Origin: Bacteroidales bacterium
GTDB taxonomy: Bacteria; Bacteroidota; Bacteroidia; Bacteroidales; Bacteroidaceae
Length of the DNA stretch: 8,965 nucleotides
Assembly (NCBI GenBank): GCA_004555055.1
Contig: SFJN01000111.1
Location: 1 to 8,965, forward strand
Reading direction: 5' to 3'
Shown one piece after another: positions 1-6,805 of the stretch (within the stretch, counting starts at the first letter, position 1; the number at the start of each line of letters is the position of its first letter). The position numbers and the translations under genes are program-made. The notes under the pieces were generated by a model. It had not been told where the DNA came from. It did not search any database and was given only the letters and a program-made list of their open reading frames with translations.

Positions 1-410
1 GCACAGGCTTTGCTTATGTAGGAAAGGAATACCGCATTCAGGTTGGAGAACGTGAACAGTTCATAGACTTGTTGTTCTACAATCTCAACTTGTCTTGCTA
101 TGTGGTGATTGAAGTTAAAATCGGCAGGTTCGAGTTTGCAGACATTGGTCAGTTAGGTGGATATGTCGTTTCCTGCAATCATATTCTGCGGAAAGAAGGT
201 CGCGACAATCCTACCATTGGTTTGCTTATATGTAAAGAGAAAGACCGCATTCAAGCTCAATATGCTTTGGAATCAAGCTCACAACCAATAGGCATTTCCG
301 AGTATGATTTGGAAAAATTCTATCCAGAGAAGGTGGAGGGTACCATTCCAACCATCGAGGAAATTGAAATGAAGTTGAATCAATTATCATCAAAGCGTTG
401 TACATCATAG
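1..410 (+). CDS. YhcG/DUF1016-type PDDEXK nuclease, C-terminal end (5' partial)
   Basis: The gene runs in from the left edge; the reading frame is open from base 3 to the TAG at 408-410, giving about 135 visible residues. The start is outside the window, and a TTG at 69 is internal. The fragment opens with GFAYVGKEYRIQVG, then FIDLLFYNLNLSCYVVIEVK: a beta-strand pattern with Asp (codon 66-68), then Glu and Lys of E-x-K (codons 111-113 and 117-119), the PDDEXK nuclease core. This block, followed by a G-GYV segment and NPTIGLLIC, is typical of the C-terminal nuclease half of the YhcG/DUF1016 family, whose full proteins are about 330-380 aa with an N-terminal DUF1016 domain not visible here. Members often sit beside restriction-modification or other accessory genes, but no neighbour upstream is visible. 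GC is near 42%, well below the rest of the window, which suggests transfer. The exact role is not established. Confidence 0.85.
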   Translation, partial: TGFAYVGKEYRIQVGEREQFIDLLFYNLNLSCYVVIEVKIGRFEFADIGQLGGYVVSCNHILRKEGRDNPTIGLLICKEKDRIQAQYALESSSQPIGISEYDLEKFYPEKVEGTIPTIEEIEMKLNQLSSKRCTS

Positions 411-615
411 TAGTCAACATTGTAAGACACAGCGTCGTATTCTTCATTGCCCACTTTTTTCCAAAACTTTTTTTCGGGAGGGGAGAATATGACCCGGCCA
501 GCCTTGCTTGATCAGGAGGGCCACTGACGAAGACAGGGGCTCACTCCCTTCTCCCAGCCTCCTCCACCTGCCTGCGCCCCCTCCCATTTTCCGCCTCATT
601 TCTTTTGAAAAAATC
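411..615. other. Intergenic stretch without recognised gene
   Basis: No credible coding sequence. Bases 447-475 are T-rich, then 477-488 (GGGAGGGGAGAA) and 544-555 (CTCCCTTCTCCC) form an imperfect inverted repeat about 55 bases apart, and 541-600 is strongly pyrimidine-biased on the + strand. Open frames crossing this area on both strands are rich in Pro, Arg and Ser, resemble no family I recognise, and continue across the 33-bp repeat and terminator, so they are best treated as chance frames. The nuclease gene that ends at 410 has no clear terminator of its own here. Confidence 0.5.
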
Positions 616-681
616 AAAGTTGCACACTCTATCGTGCAGTTTTCCGGCAAAGTTGCACGCTCCATCATGCAACTTTCGTAC
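616..681. repeat. Two-unit 33-bp tandem repeat with internal dyad
   Basis: Units at 616-648 and 649-681 both begin AAAGTTGCAC, keep CTC-ATC in the middle and TGCA plus a T-rich arm, and have exactly 33-bp period. Each unit is itself a dyad. In unit 2 AAAGTTGCA (649-657) matches TGCAACTTT (668-676) perfectly. In unit 1 AAAGTTGCAC (616-625) can pair with GTGCAGTTTT (634-643) through two G-U wobbles if read as + strand RNA. Loops are about 8-10 nt. The array lies between the nuclease gene and the end of the efflux operon. Function unknown; it could be an intergenic repeat family or part of an RNA 3' end. Confidence 0.75.
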
Positions 682-689
682 AACCAAAA

Positions 690-718
690 GGCTGAGTACC
701 ATTGCGAGGTACTCAGCC
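690..718 (-). terminator. Rho-independent terminator of the efflux operon, possibly bidirectional
   Basis: Perfect 11-bp stem GGCTGAGTACC (690-700) and GGTACTCAGCC (708-718) with a 7-nt loop. On the - strand it begins 35 bases past the last stop codon of the efflux operon and is followed by TTTTGG. On the + strand it is followed by the T-rich run CTTATCTTTATTTT, so it could also stop transcription coming from the nuclease gene side. Confidence 0.8.
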
Positions 719-752
719 CTTATCTTTATTTTACCTATTCCTACGGCAAAGG

Positions 753-1835
753 CTAACTGTTCTTCCGGTAACTCCTCACCGCCCAGCAGGCCATGACGCA
801 GGCGATGGCGGCAAGGGCACACAACTGGTGGGCGATGTTGCGGAAATCGCCGCCTCGGACGAAAACCGTACGGATGGCATCGACAAAGTAATGCATGGGA
901 TTGACGTAGGTGGTGAGATAGGCCAGGTGGGGCATCGAACGCACGGGGGTGAAGAGTCCGCTGAGCAGGAGCATGCACACCACGAAAAACCACATCACGA
1001 ACACCGCCTGCTGCATCGTATCGCTGTAGTTAGAAATAATGAGGCCGAAACTGCTCCAGAAAACGGCGAGCAACATGGCAAGGACAAAGACAAGCCACAA
1101 CGGACCCTGGCAGGTGATGCCGTAGAGGACCCACGACAGAAGCAGACAGACCACCACGACAAAGAGGGCAATCATCCAGTAGGGCACCAGCTTGGCAAGG
1201 ATGAACGCCCACTTGCTGACGGGGGTCACGTTCATCTGCTCGATGGTGCCGGCCTCCTTCTCCCCGACAATGTTGAGCGTAGGGAGGAAACCGCACATCA
1301 GCATCATCACCATGGCGAAGAGGGCGGGAATCATGAAGAGCTTGTAGTTCAGATGCTTGTTGTAGAGAAAGAGGACCGACACCTGCGACTTCAAGGCCTC
1401 GACCGTCGGACTGACGTGGGCGGTGACAATCTGCGAGAGGTAGGTGCTGCCGATAGAACCTTTCGTACCGTTGACGGCATTGGCGGCAATGAGCACCTGC
1501 GGGCGGCGGCCCTGGGTGAGGTCGCGGCTGAAATGCCGGGGAATCACCATCACCACATCGGCATCCATAGCCTCGATGTCCTTCAAAGCATCCTGATAGG
1601 TCGGCTTCTGGCCGTTGAAACGGAAATAGCGGCTGGCCTCCACGCTGTGTACAAGGCGTTGCGAAAGGGTAGAACGGTCGTGGTCCACCACATCCACCCG
1701 CACATTTTTCACCTCCTGGTTCATCACCCACGGCATGACGCACATCATCATGATGGGAAAAATGATGATGAGACGGGGCAGGAACGAATTGCGGCGTATC
1801 TGCAAGAATTCCTTTTGTATGAGATATCTGAGCAT
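753..1835 (-). CDS. ABC-2 type efflux permease (second permease of the pump)
   Basis: A 360-aa inner-membrane protein of the ABC-2 permease family (YbhR/YbhS/YhhJ type), half of the transmembrane pore driven by the fused ATPase two genes upstream. Layout: an N-terminal hydrophobic helix (about 21-38), a large soluble loop (about 40-165), then five helices near 166-189, 211-238, 246-269, 276-295 and 336-352. The cytoplasmic coupling segment GEKEAGTIEQMNVTPVSKW (191-209) is the family signature between helices 2 and 3. I chose the ATG at 1835 (MLRYLIQKEF); a TTG at 1844 would add three residues but is less likely. It is the last gene of the operon, 36 bp after the previous stop, and is followed by a strong terminator. 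It is similar in build to the preceding permease, as expected for a heterodimer. Substrate cannot be read from the sequence. Confidence 0.9.
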   Translation of the reverse strand: MLRYLIQKEFLQIRRNSFLPRLIIIFPIMMMCVMPWVMNQEVKNVRVDVVDHDRSTLSQRLVHSVEASRYFRFNGQKPTYQDALKDIEAMDADVVMVIPRHFSRDLTQGRRPQVLIAANAVNGTKGSIGSTYLSQIVTAHVSPTVEALKSQVSVLFLYNKHLNYKLFMIPALFAMVMMLMCGFLPTLNIVGEKEAGTIEQMNVTPVSKWAFILAKLVPYWMIALFVVVVCLLLSWVLYGITCQGPLWLVFVLAMLLAVFWSSFGLIISNYSDTMQQAVFVMWFFVVCMLLLSGLFTPVRSMPHLAYLTTYVNPMHYFVDAIRTVFVRGGDFRNIAHQLCALAAIACVMACWAVRSYRKNS

Positions 1836-1871
1836 AGCAATCAATCGGTCTATATACCTTGCCTTGAACGT

Positions 1872-2933
1872 TCATTCCAGGCGGTTGCGGAACTTGACGA
1901 GTGCCACGGTGAGGAAGAAGAGTGCCATGGCCGAAAGTATGGCAGTCTCGCGGACGACATCGGCCACACCGACACCCATCACCATCAGTTTGCGCATGGC
2001 CTGGATATAGTATCTTGGGGGCACCACCGCCGCTATCCATTGCAGCACCGCCGGCATCGACTCGATGGGGAAAAGCATGCCCGAAAGCATGACAATGGGC
2101 ACCAGGAGCACCATGGCCGAGAGGAGCAGCGCCATAAGCTGGGTGGTGGCGATGTTCGATATCAGCAGCCCGAGGGCCAGGGCAAGGATGATGTAGATGG
2201 CCGAAACGGCATAGATGCAGAGGATGCTTCCCGCCATCGGCACCTCGAGGACGTAGCGTCCCATAAGGAGTATGACGGTAAGGATGACGAAAGCCAGCAT
2301 CAGATAGGGCACCACTTTCGCCACGATGACCATCAACGGTCTGACCGGCGACACCAGCAGGACCTCCATGGTGCCGCGTTCCTTCTCGCGGACGATGGAG
2401 ATGGACGTCATCATGGCGCATACGAGCATGAGGAGCATGCCGAGAATGGCAGGCACGAAATTGTATGCCGAACGCATCTGGGGGTTATAGAGCAGTTTGC
2501 CATTCACCGCTCCGCCCGGCATGTTCGTAATCACGCCTGTAGCATAGTTCGTCCACTGTTGCGCCATGTTGGGGTCGGCACCGTCGACGATAAACTGTAT
2601 GCCGGACTGTCGGGATGCGAAATCCTGTCCGAACACCACCGCCAGGTCGGCCTTCTGGCGGCGTATCAGGTTCTCGGCCTCGCGGGGTGTGGCGACCGTC
2701 TGTACGATGTTGAAATATTCCGATGCCGCAAGTCGTTCTACAGCCTGTTGCGTCCGGTGGTCCGTCTGCGAGGTGACGACAACCGTACGCACGTTCTTCA
2801 CGTCTGTGGTGATGGCGAATCCGAAGAGGAGCATCAGCACCACGGGCATGCCGAAAAGGATGAGCATCGTGCGCCTGTCGCGCAGGATGTGCCATGTTTC
2901 TTTCTTTACAAACCACCAAAAACTCTTTGCCAT
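1872..2933 (-). CDS. ABC-2 type efflux permease (first permease of the pump)
   Basis: A 353-aa inner-membrane protein of the ABC-2 permease family. The N-terminus WWFVKKETWHILRDRRTM is the typical amphipathic lead-in, followed by a first helix at about 23-42, a soluble loop of about 115 residues, and five helices near 160-182, 203-226, 236-258, 268-290 and 331-347. The coupling segment REKERGTMEVLLVSPVRP (182-199) is a classic family motif contacting the ATPase. Its ATG shares one base with the TAA of the ATPase gene (TAATG), a sign of translational coupling and fixed stoichiometry. It most likely forms a heterodimer with the next permease. Related E. coli systems (YbhFSR) are linked to drug and cation export, but the substrate here is not determined. 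Confidence 0.92.
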   Translation of the reverse strand: MAKSFWWFVKKETWHILRDRRTMLILFGMPVVLMLLFGFAITTDVKNVRTVVVTSQTDHRTQQAVERLAASEYFNIVQTVATPREAENLIRRQKADLAVVFGQDFASRQSGIQFIVDGADPNMAQQWTNYATGVITNMPGGAVNGKLLYNPQMRSAYNFVPAILGMLLMLVCAMMTSISIVREKERGTMEVLLVSPVRPLMVIVAKVVPYLMLAFVILTVILLMGRYVLEVPMAGSILCIYAVSAIYIILALALGLLISNIATTQLMALLLSAMVLLVPIVMLSGMLFPIESMPAVLQWIAAVVPPRYYIQAMRKLMVMGVGVADVVRETAILSAMALFFLTVALVKFRNRLE

Positions 2934-4384
2934 TATTCTCCTCTTTTTGCCTCACGTGCAAGATACGTGAAGACATGGTCCATATCCGGTTGTCCGAAGC
3001 GTGCCTTCAGTTCAGCGGGTGTGCCGATGGCGCTGATTTTTCCGTCCACCATGATGCTGATGCGGTCGCAGTATTCGGCCTCGTCCATATAATGGGTGGT
3101 GACGAACACCGTGATGCCCCGATGTGCGGCATCGTAGATGAGTTCCCAGAACTGCCGTCGCGTGGCAGGGTCCACGCCGCCGGTAGGCTCGTCGAGAAAG
3201 ACGATGTCCGGTTCGTGGAAGATGGCCACCGAAAAGGCGAGCTTCTGTTTCCATCCCAAAGGCAGGGCTCCTACAAGGTCGTTCTTGTGGTCGGCGAAGT
3301 GCAGTTGTTCGAGCAGGACGTCGGTCTTCCGGCGGATTTCTTCAGGGTCCATCCCGTAGATACCGCCGAAGAGGCGGATGTTCTCCGCAATGGTCAGGTC
3401 GCCGTAGAGCGAGAACCTCTGGCTCATGTATCCGATGTGCTTCTTTATCTGCTCATGTTCCGTGCGGATGTCGTAGCCTGCCACGGTTCCCGTTCCGGCC
3501 GTGGGTTGGTGGAGGCCGGTGAGGATGTGCATGGCAGTGGTCTTGCCGGCACCGTTGGCTCCGAGGAAACCGAAGATTTCCCCACGTCGTACGGAAAAAC
3601 TGATGTCGTCGACGGCATGGAACGTACCGAAAGCCTTTACAAGATGCGAAACCTCGATAACGTTTCCGCCGCTGTTCCCCACCGGTGCCGTACGGTCGAT
3701 GGGAGGCGGGTTGAAGATGTCCCTGAAGTTTTCGAGTATAGTCTCCGGTGTTCCGATGCCCAGCACCCTACCCTCGTTAAGGAAAGCCACACGCTGGCAA
3801 CGTCGCACCTCGTCGAGATAGGGGGTCGAAGCCACGATGGTGATGCCACGGCGGTGAAGGACTTCGAGCATGTCCCAGAATTCCTTCCGGCTGACGGGGT
3901 CGACACCGGTGGTGGGTTCGTCGAGGAAGAGGACTTCGGGCTGGTGCACCAACGCGCAGCACAGCGCGAGTTTCTGTTTCATTCCGCCGGAGAGGGCACC
4001 GGCCTTGCGGTGCTTGAAGCGTTCTATCTGCGAATAGATGGCGCGTATGCTTTCGTACCCTTCTTCGAGCGTCGTCCCGAAAAGTTCGGCAAAGAACCTG
4101 AGATTCTCCTCCACGGTAAGGTCCTGGTAGAGCGAAAACCTGCCGGGCATATACCCTACCCTCCGGCGTATCTCCCTCATCTGTCCACGCACATCGCAGC
4201 CTGCCACCGCAGCCCTGCCGCCATCGGGGAGCAGGAGGGTGCAGAGGATGCGGAACAGGGTGGTCTTCCCCGCGCCGTCGGGACCGACGATTCCGAAGAG
4301 TTCGCCCTCACCGACGGTAAGGAAGACATCGTCCAGCGCCCTTACCTTGCCATAGGACTTCGTTACATTGCAAACCTCTATCAT
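2933..4384 (-). CDS. Fused double-NBD ABC ATPase of efflux pump (YbhF-like)
   Basis: A 483-aa cytoplasmic ATPase with two nucleotide-binding domains in one chain, powering the two permeases. NBD1 (about 1-225): Walker A GPDGAGKT (34-41), signature LSGGMKQ (131-137), Walker B VLFLDEPT with Glu156. NBD2 (about 242-483): Walker A GANGAGKT (275-282), Gln322 in the Q-loop, signature-position LPLGWKQ (374-380), Walker B IVFLDEPT with Glu399, switch His431. A Pro-rich linker (about 226-240) joins them. NBD1 has Gly81 where NBD2 has the Q-loop Gln (MPGRFSLY against MSQRFSLY) and Pro188 where NBD2 has the switch His (STPY against TTHY). As the sites are composite, one site is degenerate (NBD1 Walker motifs with LPLG) and one canonical. 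Fused NBDs are usual in the YbhF/YhiH group. Its start lies 12 bp after the adaptor stop, and its stop overlaps the next start. Confidence 0.93.
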   Translation of the reverse strand: MIEVCNVTKSYGKVRALDDVFLTVGEGELFGIVGPDGAGKTTLFRILCTLLLPDGGRAAVAGCDVRGQMREIRRRVGYMPGRFSLYQDLTVEENLRFFAELFGTTLEEGYESIRAIYSQIERFKHRKAGALSGGMKQKLALCCALVHQPEVLFLDEPTTGVDPVSRKEFWDMLEVLHRRGITIVASTPYLDEVRRCQRVAFLNEGRVLGIGTPETILENFRDIFNPPPIDRTAPVGNSGGNVIEVSHLVKAFGTFHAVDDISFSVRRGEIFGFLGANGAGKTTAMHILTGLHQPTAGTGTVAGYDIRTEHEQIKKHIGYMSQRFSLYGDLTIAENIRLFGGIYGMDPEEIRRKTDVLLEQLHFADHKNDLVGALPLGWKQKLAFSVAIFHEPDIVFLDEPTGGVDPATRRQFWELIYDAAHRGITVFVTTHYMDEAEYCDRISIMVDGKISAIGTPAELKARFGQPDMDHVFTYLAREAKRGE

Positions 4385-4396
4385 GGTCAGGGGTTG

Positions 4397-5287
4397 TCAG
4401 AATTTCACTTCGCCGTACATGCCCATCTTGATGTATCCATCGTTCTTCACCGCCACCTTGAGGGCATAGACCAGGTCGGCACGCTCATCGTCCGTCAGGA
4501 TGGTCTTGGGCGTGAACTCCGAACGGCTCGAGATCCAGGTTACCGTCCCGGCGTATTCGCGCTTCTGCCCCTTGCCGTAGTCGGCATAGACCTTGGCCTT
4601 CTGTCCGACCCGGATGTGCTGCAACTGTGCGGAGGTGACGTAGGCGCGCATGAACATATGGTCGGTATCCGCCATCTTGAAGAGGGGTTTCCCGACGGCT
4701 ACAAACTCTCCGCGCTCCACATATTTCTCTATCACCGTGCCGCTGGCAGGGGTGCGGACATGGCATTTCGCAAGCTGGTCGAGGAGTTGCTCGCGCTGTA
4801 CGTCGGCAGCCTCCATCTGCCTGTCGAGGGCATTGGTGCTGACACTCAGCGACGACCGCAGGGCTTCCACCTGCCGCTGCAGCACTTCCACCTGGCTGTC
4901 GGCATCGTCGAGCATCTTGCGGGGTGCGGCACCGTCGGCCACCAGTTCGCGGTAGCGTTGCTGCTCCTGGCGGGCCTTTGCCAACTGTTCGCGTGTGGCG
5001 GCAAGCTGTTTCTCCATGTCGGGCTTCTGACTCTGGTAGACCTTCCTCGACGCTTCGGTCTGGGCAACCTTCAGCCACAGTTGCACGGTATCGATGAGTG
5101 CCACCTCACGGCCCTGCTCCAACCGGTCGCCCTCGTCGACGTCGAAGGTTGTCAGAGAGCCGTTCTGTTCGGCATAGACCACGGTCTCCGTAGCCTCGAA
5201 CACGCCTGTAGCGTCAAAATCCTTTTCCTTGTTTCCGCAGGCGTTGAGCATCAGTGCCAAGCCTGCCACTGCCATTATCCGTTTCAT
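4397..5287 (-). CDS. HlyD/YbhG-family periplasmic adaptor lipoprotein
   Basis: A 296-aa membrane fusion protein that should bridge the ABC permeases and the outer-membrane channel across the periplasm. The N-terminus MKRIMAVAGLALMLNAC is a lipoprotein signal with lipobox LNAC and lipidation at Cys17. Two half-lipoyl segments (about 43-66 and 175-207, the latter with VRTPASGTVIEKYVERGEF) flank a long helical hairpin rich in Gln, Glu, Arg and Leu (about 70-174) expected to form a coiled coil. The C-terminal beta domain contains SEFTPKTILTDDERADLVYA (256-275), very characteristic of the YbhG/YhiI adaptors that partner YbhF-type ATPases. Its ATG overlaps the TolC-like stop codon as ATGA, so translation is probably coupled. 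The product is complete. The substrate is not evident. Confidence 0.92.
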   Translation of the reverse strand: MKRIMAVAGLALMLNACGNKEKDFDATGVFEATETVVYAEQNGSLTTFDVDEGDRLEQGREVALIDTVQLWLKVAQTEASRKVYQSQKPDMEKQLAATREQLAKARQEQQRYRELVADGAAPRKMLDDADSQVEVLQRQVEALRSSLSVSTNALDRQMEAADVQREQLLDQLAKCHVRTPASGTVIEKYVERGEFVAVGKPLFKMADTDHMFMRAYVTSAQLQHIRVGQKAKVYADYGKGQKREYAGTVTWISSRSEFTPKTILTDDERADLVYALKVAVKNDGYIKMGMYGEVKF

Positions 5288-6552
5288 ATGTTCTTCGTAA
5301 ACTTGAGGTCATAGATTTCCTTCAGCATCTCTATCTCGTGGATGGCCTGGCCGATGCGTGCCGCATTCTCACCGTTGATTTCCTTCAGCAGGTCGTTCAC
5401 ATCGATGATGCCGTGTTCGAGTTTCGACTCTGCCGCCTTTCTGACGTTCTGGCGGAGGGTGATGATTTCCTCGTCGTCGGCCATCAGTCTGGAATAACGC
5501 ATGATGTTCTCGTCCTGCCCAATCTGCTGCATTTGGTTTTCGAGCATGAAGCGTTCGCGTCCCACCTCCGCCGACTCGCGCTGCAGGCGTATTTTCGCCT
5601 TGTCGTTGCGGCGGGTATAGAGGGCTCCGATGTTCCATGTGATCCGGGCTCCCACCATGGCATTCCACGACGGGGTGCGCTTCAGCATGTCTTCAAACAT
5701 GTTGTATCCGGGATATCCGTAGTATCCCTGTGCAAAGAGTCCGATTTTCGGCCGCCATGCTGTGGCAAGCGCCTTCTCCTGTGCATCGGCCAGCCGCAAC
5801 TGTGCATCGATGGCTTTCAGTTCGGGACGCATGTTCCGGGCATCGGTTTCGGGCTGTACGAGGGGTGGCTTCTCGACGTCCTTCACCTCGATGCCGCAGA
5901 ATGTGGAGAGCATACGCCGGAGTGCGCTGCGCTGCGCGAGGAGGCTGGTCAGCTGCTGGCGGGCATTGAGGCGCTCGGCCTTCACGCTCTGCCAGTCGCT
6001 TTCGGCTGCCGTGCCGCGTTGCAGCATCGAAGCCAGTTTCTGCTCGTTCGCCTCAAGGAGTTGCTGCAGGTCGTCGTTCAGGCGTATCTGGGCTTCCACC
6101 AGGAGGAGCGAGAAGTACATCTCGTTTACGCTCCGGCGCACCTGGTAGACCTTCACTTCGTTCTGCGTGGCCTCCAGTTCGCCCTGCCGGCGTGCCACTT
6201 CCTTGCGGCTTTCCATGTTTCCGCCGTCATAGATGTTCTGCTGCACGTCGATTCCCAGCCGGTACTGGCCTTTTCCCAGCCCTTCCATTTCGAGTCCCAT
6301 CTGTTCGTAGAGGGCCTGCATCTGTGGGGGGAATGCGGTGACGTCGCTTTGCACCGTACCTTGTGCCGAGGCCGAAAGCTGCGGCAGCCAGCCCTTGCGG
6401 ATGTTCGACAGTGTCAGCTCCGTGGTCTTTTCTATCAGCCCGTATTCCCGTATCAGCGGATAGTTGCGCTCCGCTGCCTGCTGGCAGGCTTCGAGCGTCT
6501 GGCCAAATGCCGTCAGCGGAAGCAGGAACAATGAAAAAATGAGTGTTCTCAT
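5284..6552 (-). CDS. TolC-like outer-membrane efflux protein
   Basis: A 422-aa outer-membrane factor giving the pump its exit duct; first gene of the operon. Residues 1-17 (MRTLIFSLFLLPLTAFG) form a Sec signal peptide with likely cleavage before Gln18. The mature part shows the twofold TolC pattern: long helices with regular Gln, Glu, Arg and Leu (about 110-215 and 320-420) and two strand segments (about 58-70 plus 95-110, and 268-312) that build the barrel; IRKGWLPQLS and ATAWRPKIGLFAQG are the paired pre-strand motifs. Length is normal for the family. I chose the ATG at 6552 because it starts a clean signal peptide; an in-frame ATG at 6597 would add 15 residues (MNPPYENTHFFIVPV) before it. 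That extension is in frame only because of the 32-bp duplication described separately. No Shine-Dalgarno sequence is visible before either start. Confidence 0.92.
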   Translation of the reverse strand: MRTLIFSLFLLPLTAFGQTLEACQQAAERNYPLIREYGLIEKTTELTLSNIRKGWLPQLSASAQGTVQSDVTAFPPQMQALYEQMGLEMEGLGKGQYRLGIDVQQNIYDGGNMESRKEVARRQGELEATQNEVKVYQVRRSVNEMYFSLLLVEAQIRLNDDLQQLLEANEQKLASMLQRGTAAESDWQSVKAERLNARQQLTSLLAQRSALRRMLSTFCGIEVKDVEKPPLVQPETDARNMRPELKAIDAQLRLADAQEKALATAWRPKIGLFAQGYYGYPGYNMFEDMLKRTPSWNAMVGARITWNIGALYTRRNDKAKIRLQRESAEVGRERFMLENQMQQIGQDENIMRYSRLMADDEEIITLRQNVRKAAESKLEHGIIDVNDLLKEINGENAARIGQAIHEIEMLKEIYDLKFTKNI

Positions 6553-6586
6553 AACAGGAACAATGAAAAAATGAGTGTTCTCATAA
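6523..6586. repeat. Perfect 32-bp tandem duplication across the TolC-like gene start
   Basis: Bases 6523-6554 and 6555-6586 are identical and adjacent. Each copy, read on the - strand, contains TT-ATGAGAACACTC and the first ten codons of the TolC-like gene. The upstream copy therefore encodes MRTLIFSLFLL and then stops at TGA (6551-6549), which overlaps the true ATG (6552-6550) as ATGA. The unit is not a multiple of three, so the copies are in different frames relative to the gene. It looks like a recent slippage or replication duplication. Confidence 0.95.
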
Positions 6587-6610
6587 GGTGGGTTCATGAA
6601 CTGTTGTTAT

Positions 6611-6641
6611 CTACGGTGGGATTTTATAGCACCCACCATAA
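6611..6641 (-). promoter_or_regulatory. Hairpin in the efflux-operon mRNA leader
   Basis: On the - strand, bases 6641-6632 (TTATGGTGGG) can pair with 6620-6611 (CCCACCGTAG) to give a 10-bp stem with two G-U wobbles and an 11-nt loop. The six-base core GGTGGG/CCCACC is perfect. It lies between the predicted promoter and the start codon. A second CCCACC occurs at 6592-6587, just before the duplicated ATG at 6584, and could compete for the same GGTGGG. No known riboswitch class is recognised. Confidence 0.45.
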
Positions 6642-6662
6642 TGATGACGTTGGTTGATGGCG

Positions 6663-6670
6663 CAAAGGTA
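6663..6670 (-). promoter_or_regulatory. Predicted -7 box of the efflux-operon promoter
   Basis: Read on the - strand the box is TACCTTTG, matching the Bacteroidota -7 consensus TAnnTTTG. The upstream -33 element is weak: there is no clean TTG about 17-23 bases away, only a TTC near 6690. Transcription would start near 6656, leaving a leader of about 100 nt before the ATG at 6552. A weak -33 is compatible with dependence on an activator. Confidence 0.5.
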
Positions 6671-6690
6671 CAGCAAAACATGGGGCGGAA

Positions 6691-6776
6691 CATTATCCTT
6701 TGCAATGGCATTATGTCCTTTTTGTATGATATTCATGAAAAATGCCGTTCATACCCCGTGATTTCATTATCTTTGC
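6691..6776. promoter_or_regulatory. Repeated CATTAT-CTTTG motifs, candidate AraC-family operator
   Basis: Three related + strand words lie between the divergent promoters: CATTATCCTTTGCAATG (6691-6707), CATTATGTCCTTTTTGTATG (6709-6728) and CATTATCTTTGC (6765-6776). The first two start 18 bp apart, a spacing compatible with tandem half-sites of an AraC-type regulator. The third overlaps the predicted -7 box of the regulator gene, so part of its match may simply be promoter sequence. The palindrome TTCATGAA also occurs twice (6593-6600 and 6732-6739). Confidence 0.3.
6768..6775 (+). promoter_or_regulatory. Predicted -7 box of the AraC-family regulator promoter
   Basis: TATCTTTG fits the Bacteroidota consensus TAnnTTTG and lies 30 bp before the ATG at 6806, giving a very short 5' leader of about 20-25 nt. 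A TTC at 6748-6750 is a weak -33 candidate with a 17-bp spacer. Confidence 0.55.
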
Positions 6777-6805
6777 GACATTAAAACCGTAAAAATGTAT
6801 GCTTA

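Noticed and set aside
541..993. 150-codon - strand frame after the last permease, and 79-82-codon frames at 444-756
   Set aside because: They run through the terminator hairpin and the 33-bp repeat, the first overlaps the end of the permease in another frame, and none shows family similarity.
702..6534. Three very long + strand open frames (702-3092, 2894-5314, 5254-6534) opposite the efflux operon
   Set aside because: They are antisense to five genes with clear families, are rich in His, Glu, Arg, Gly and Asp with no domain, and overlap each other. High GC at third codon positions of the real genes removes stops from the opposite frame.
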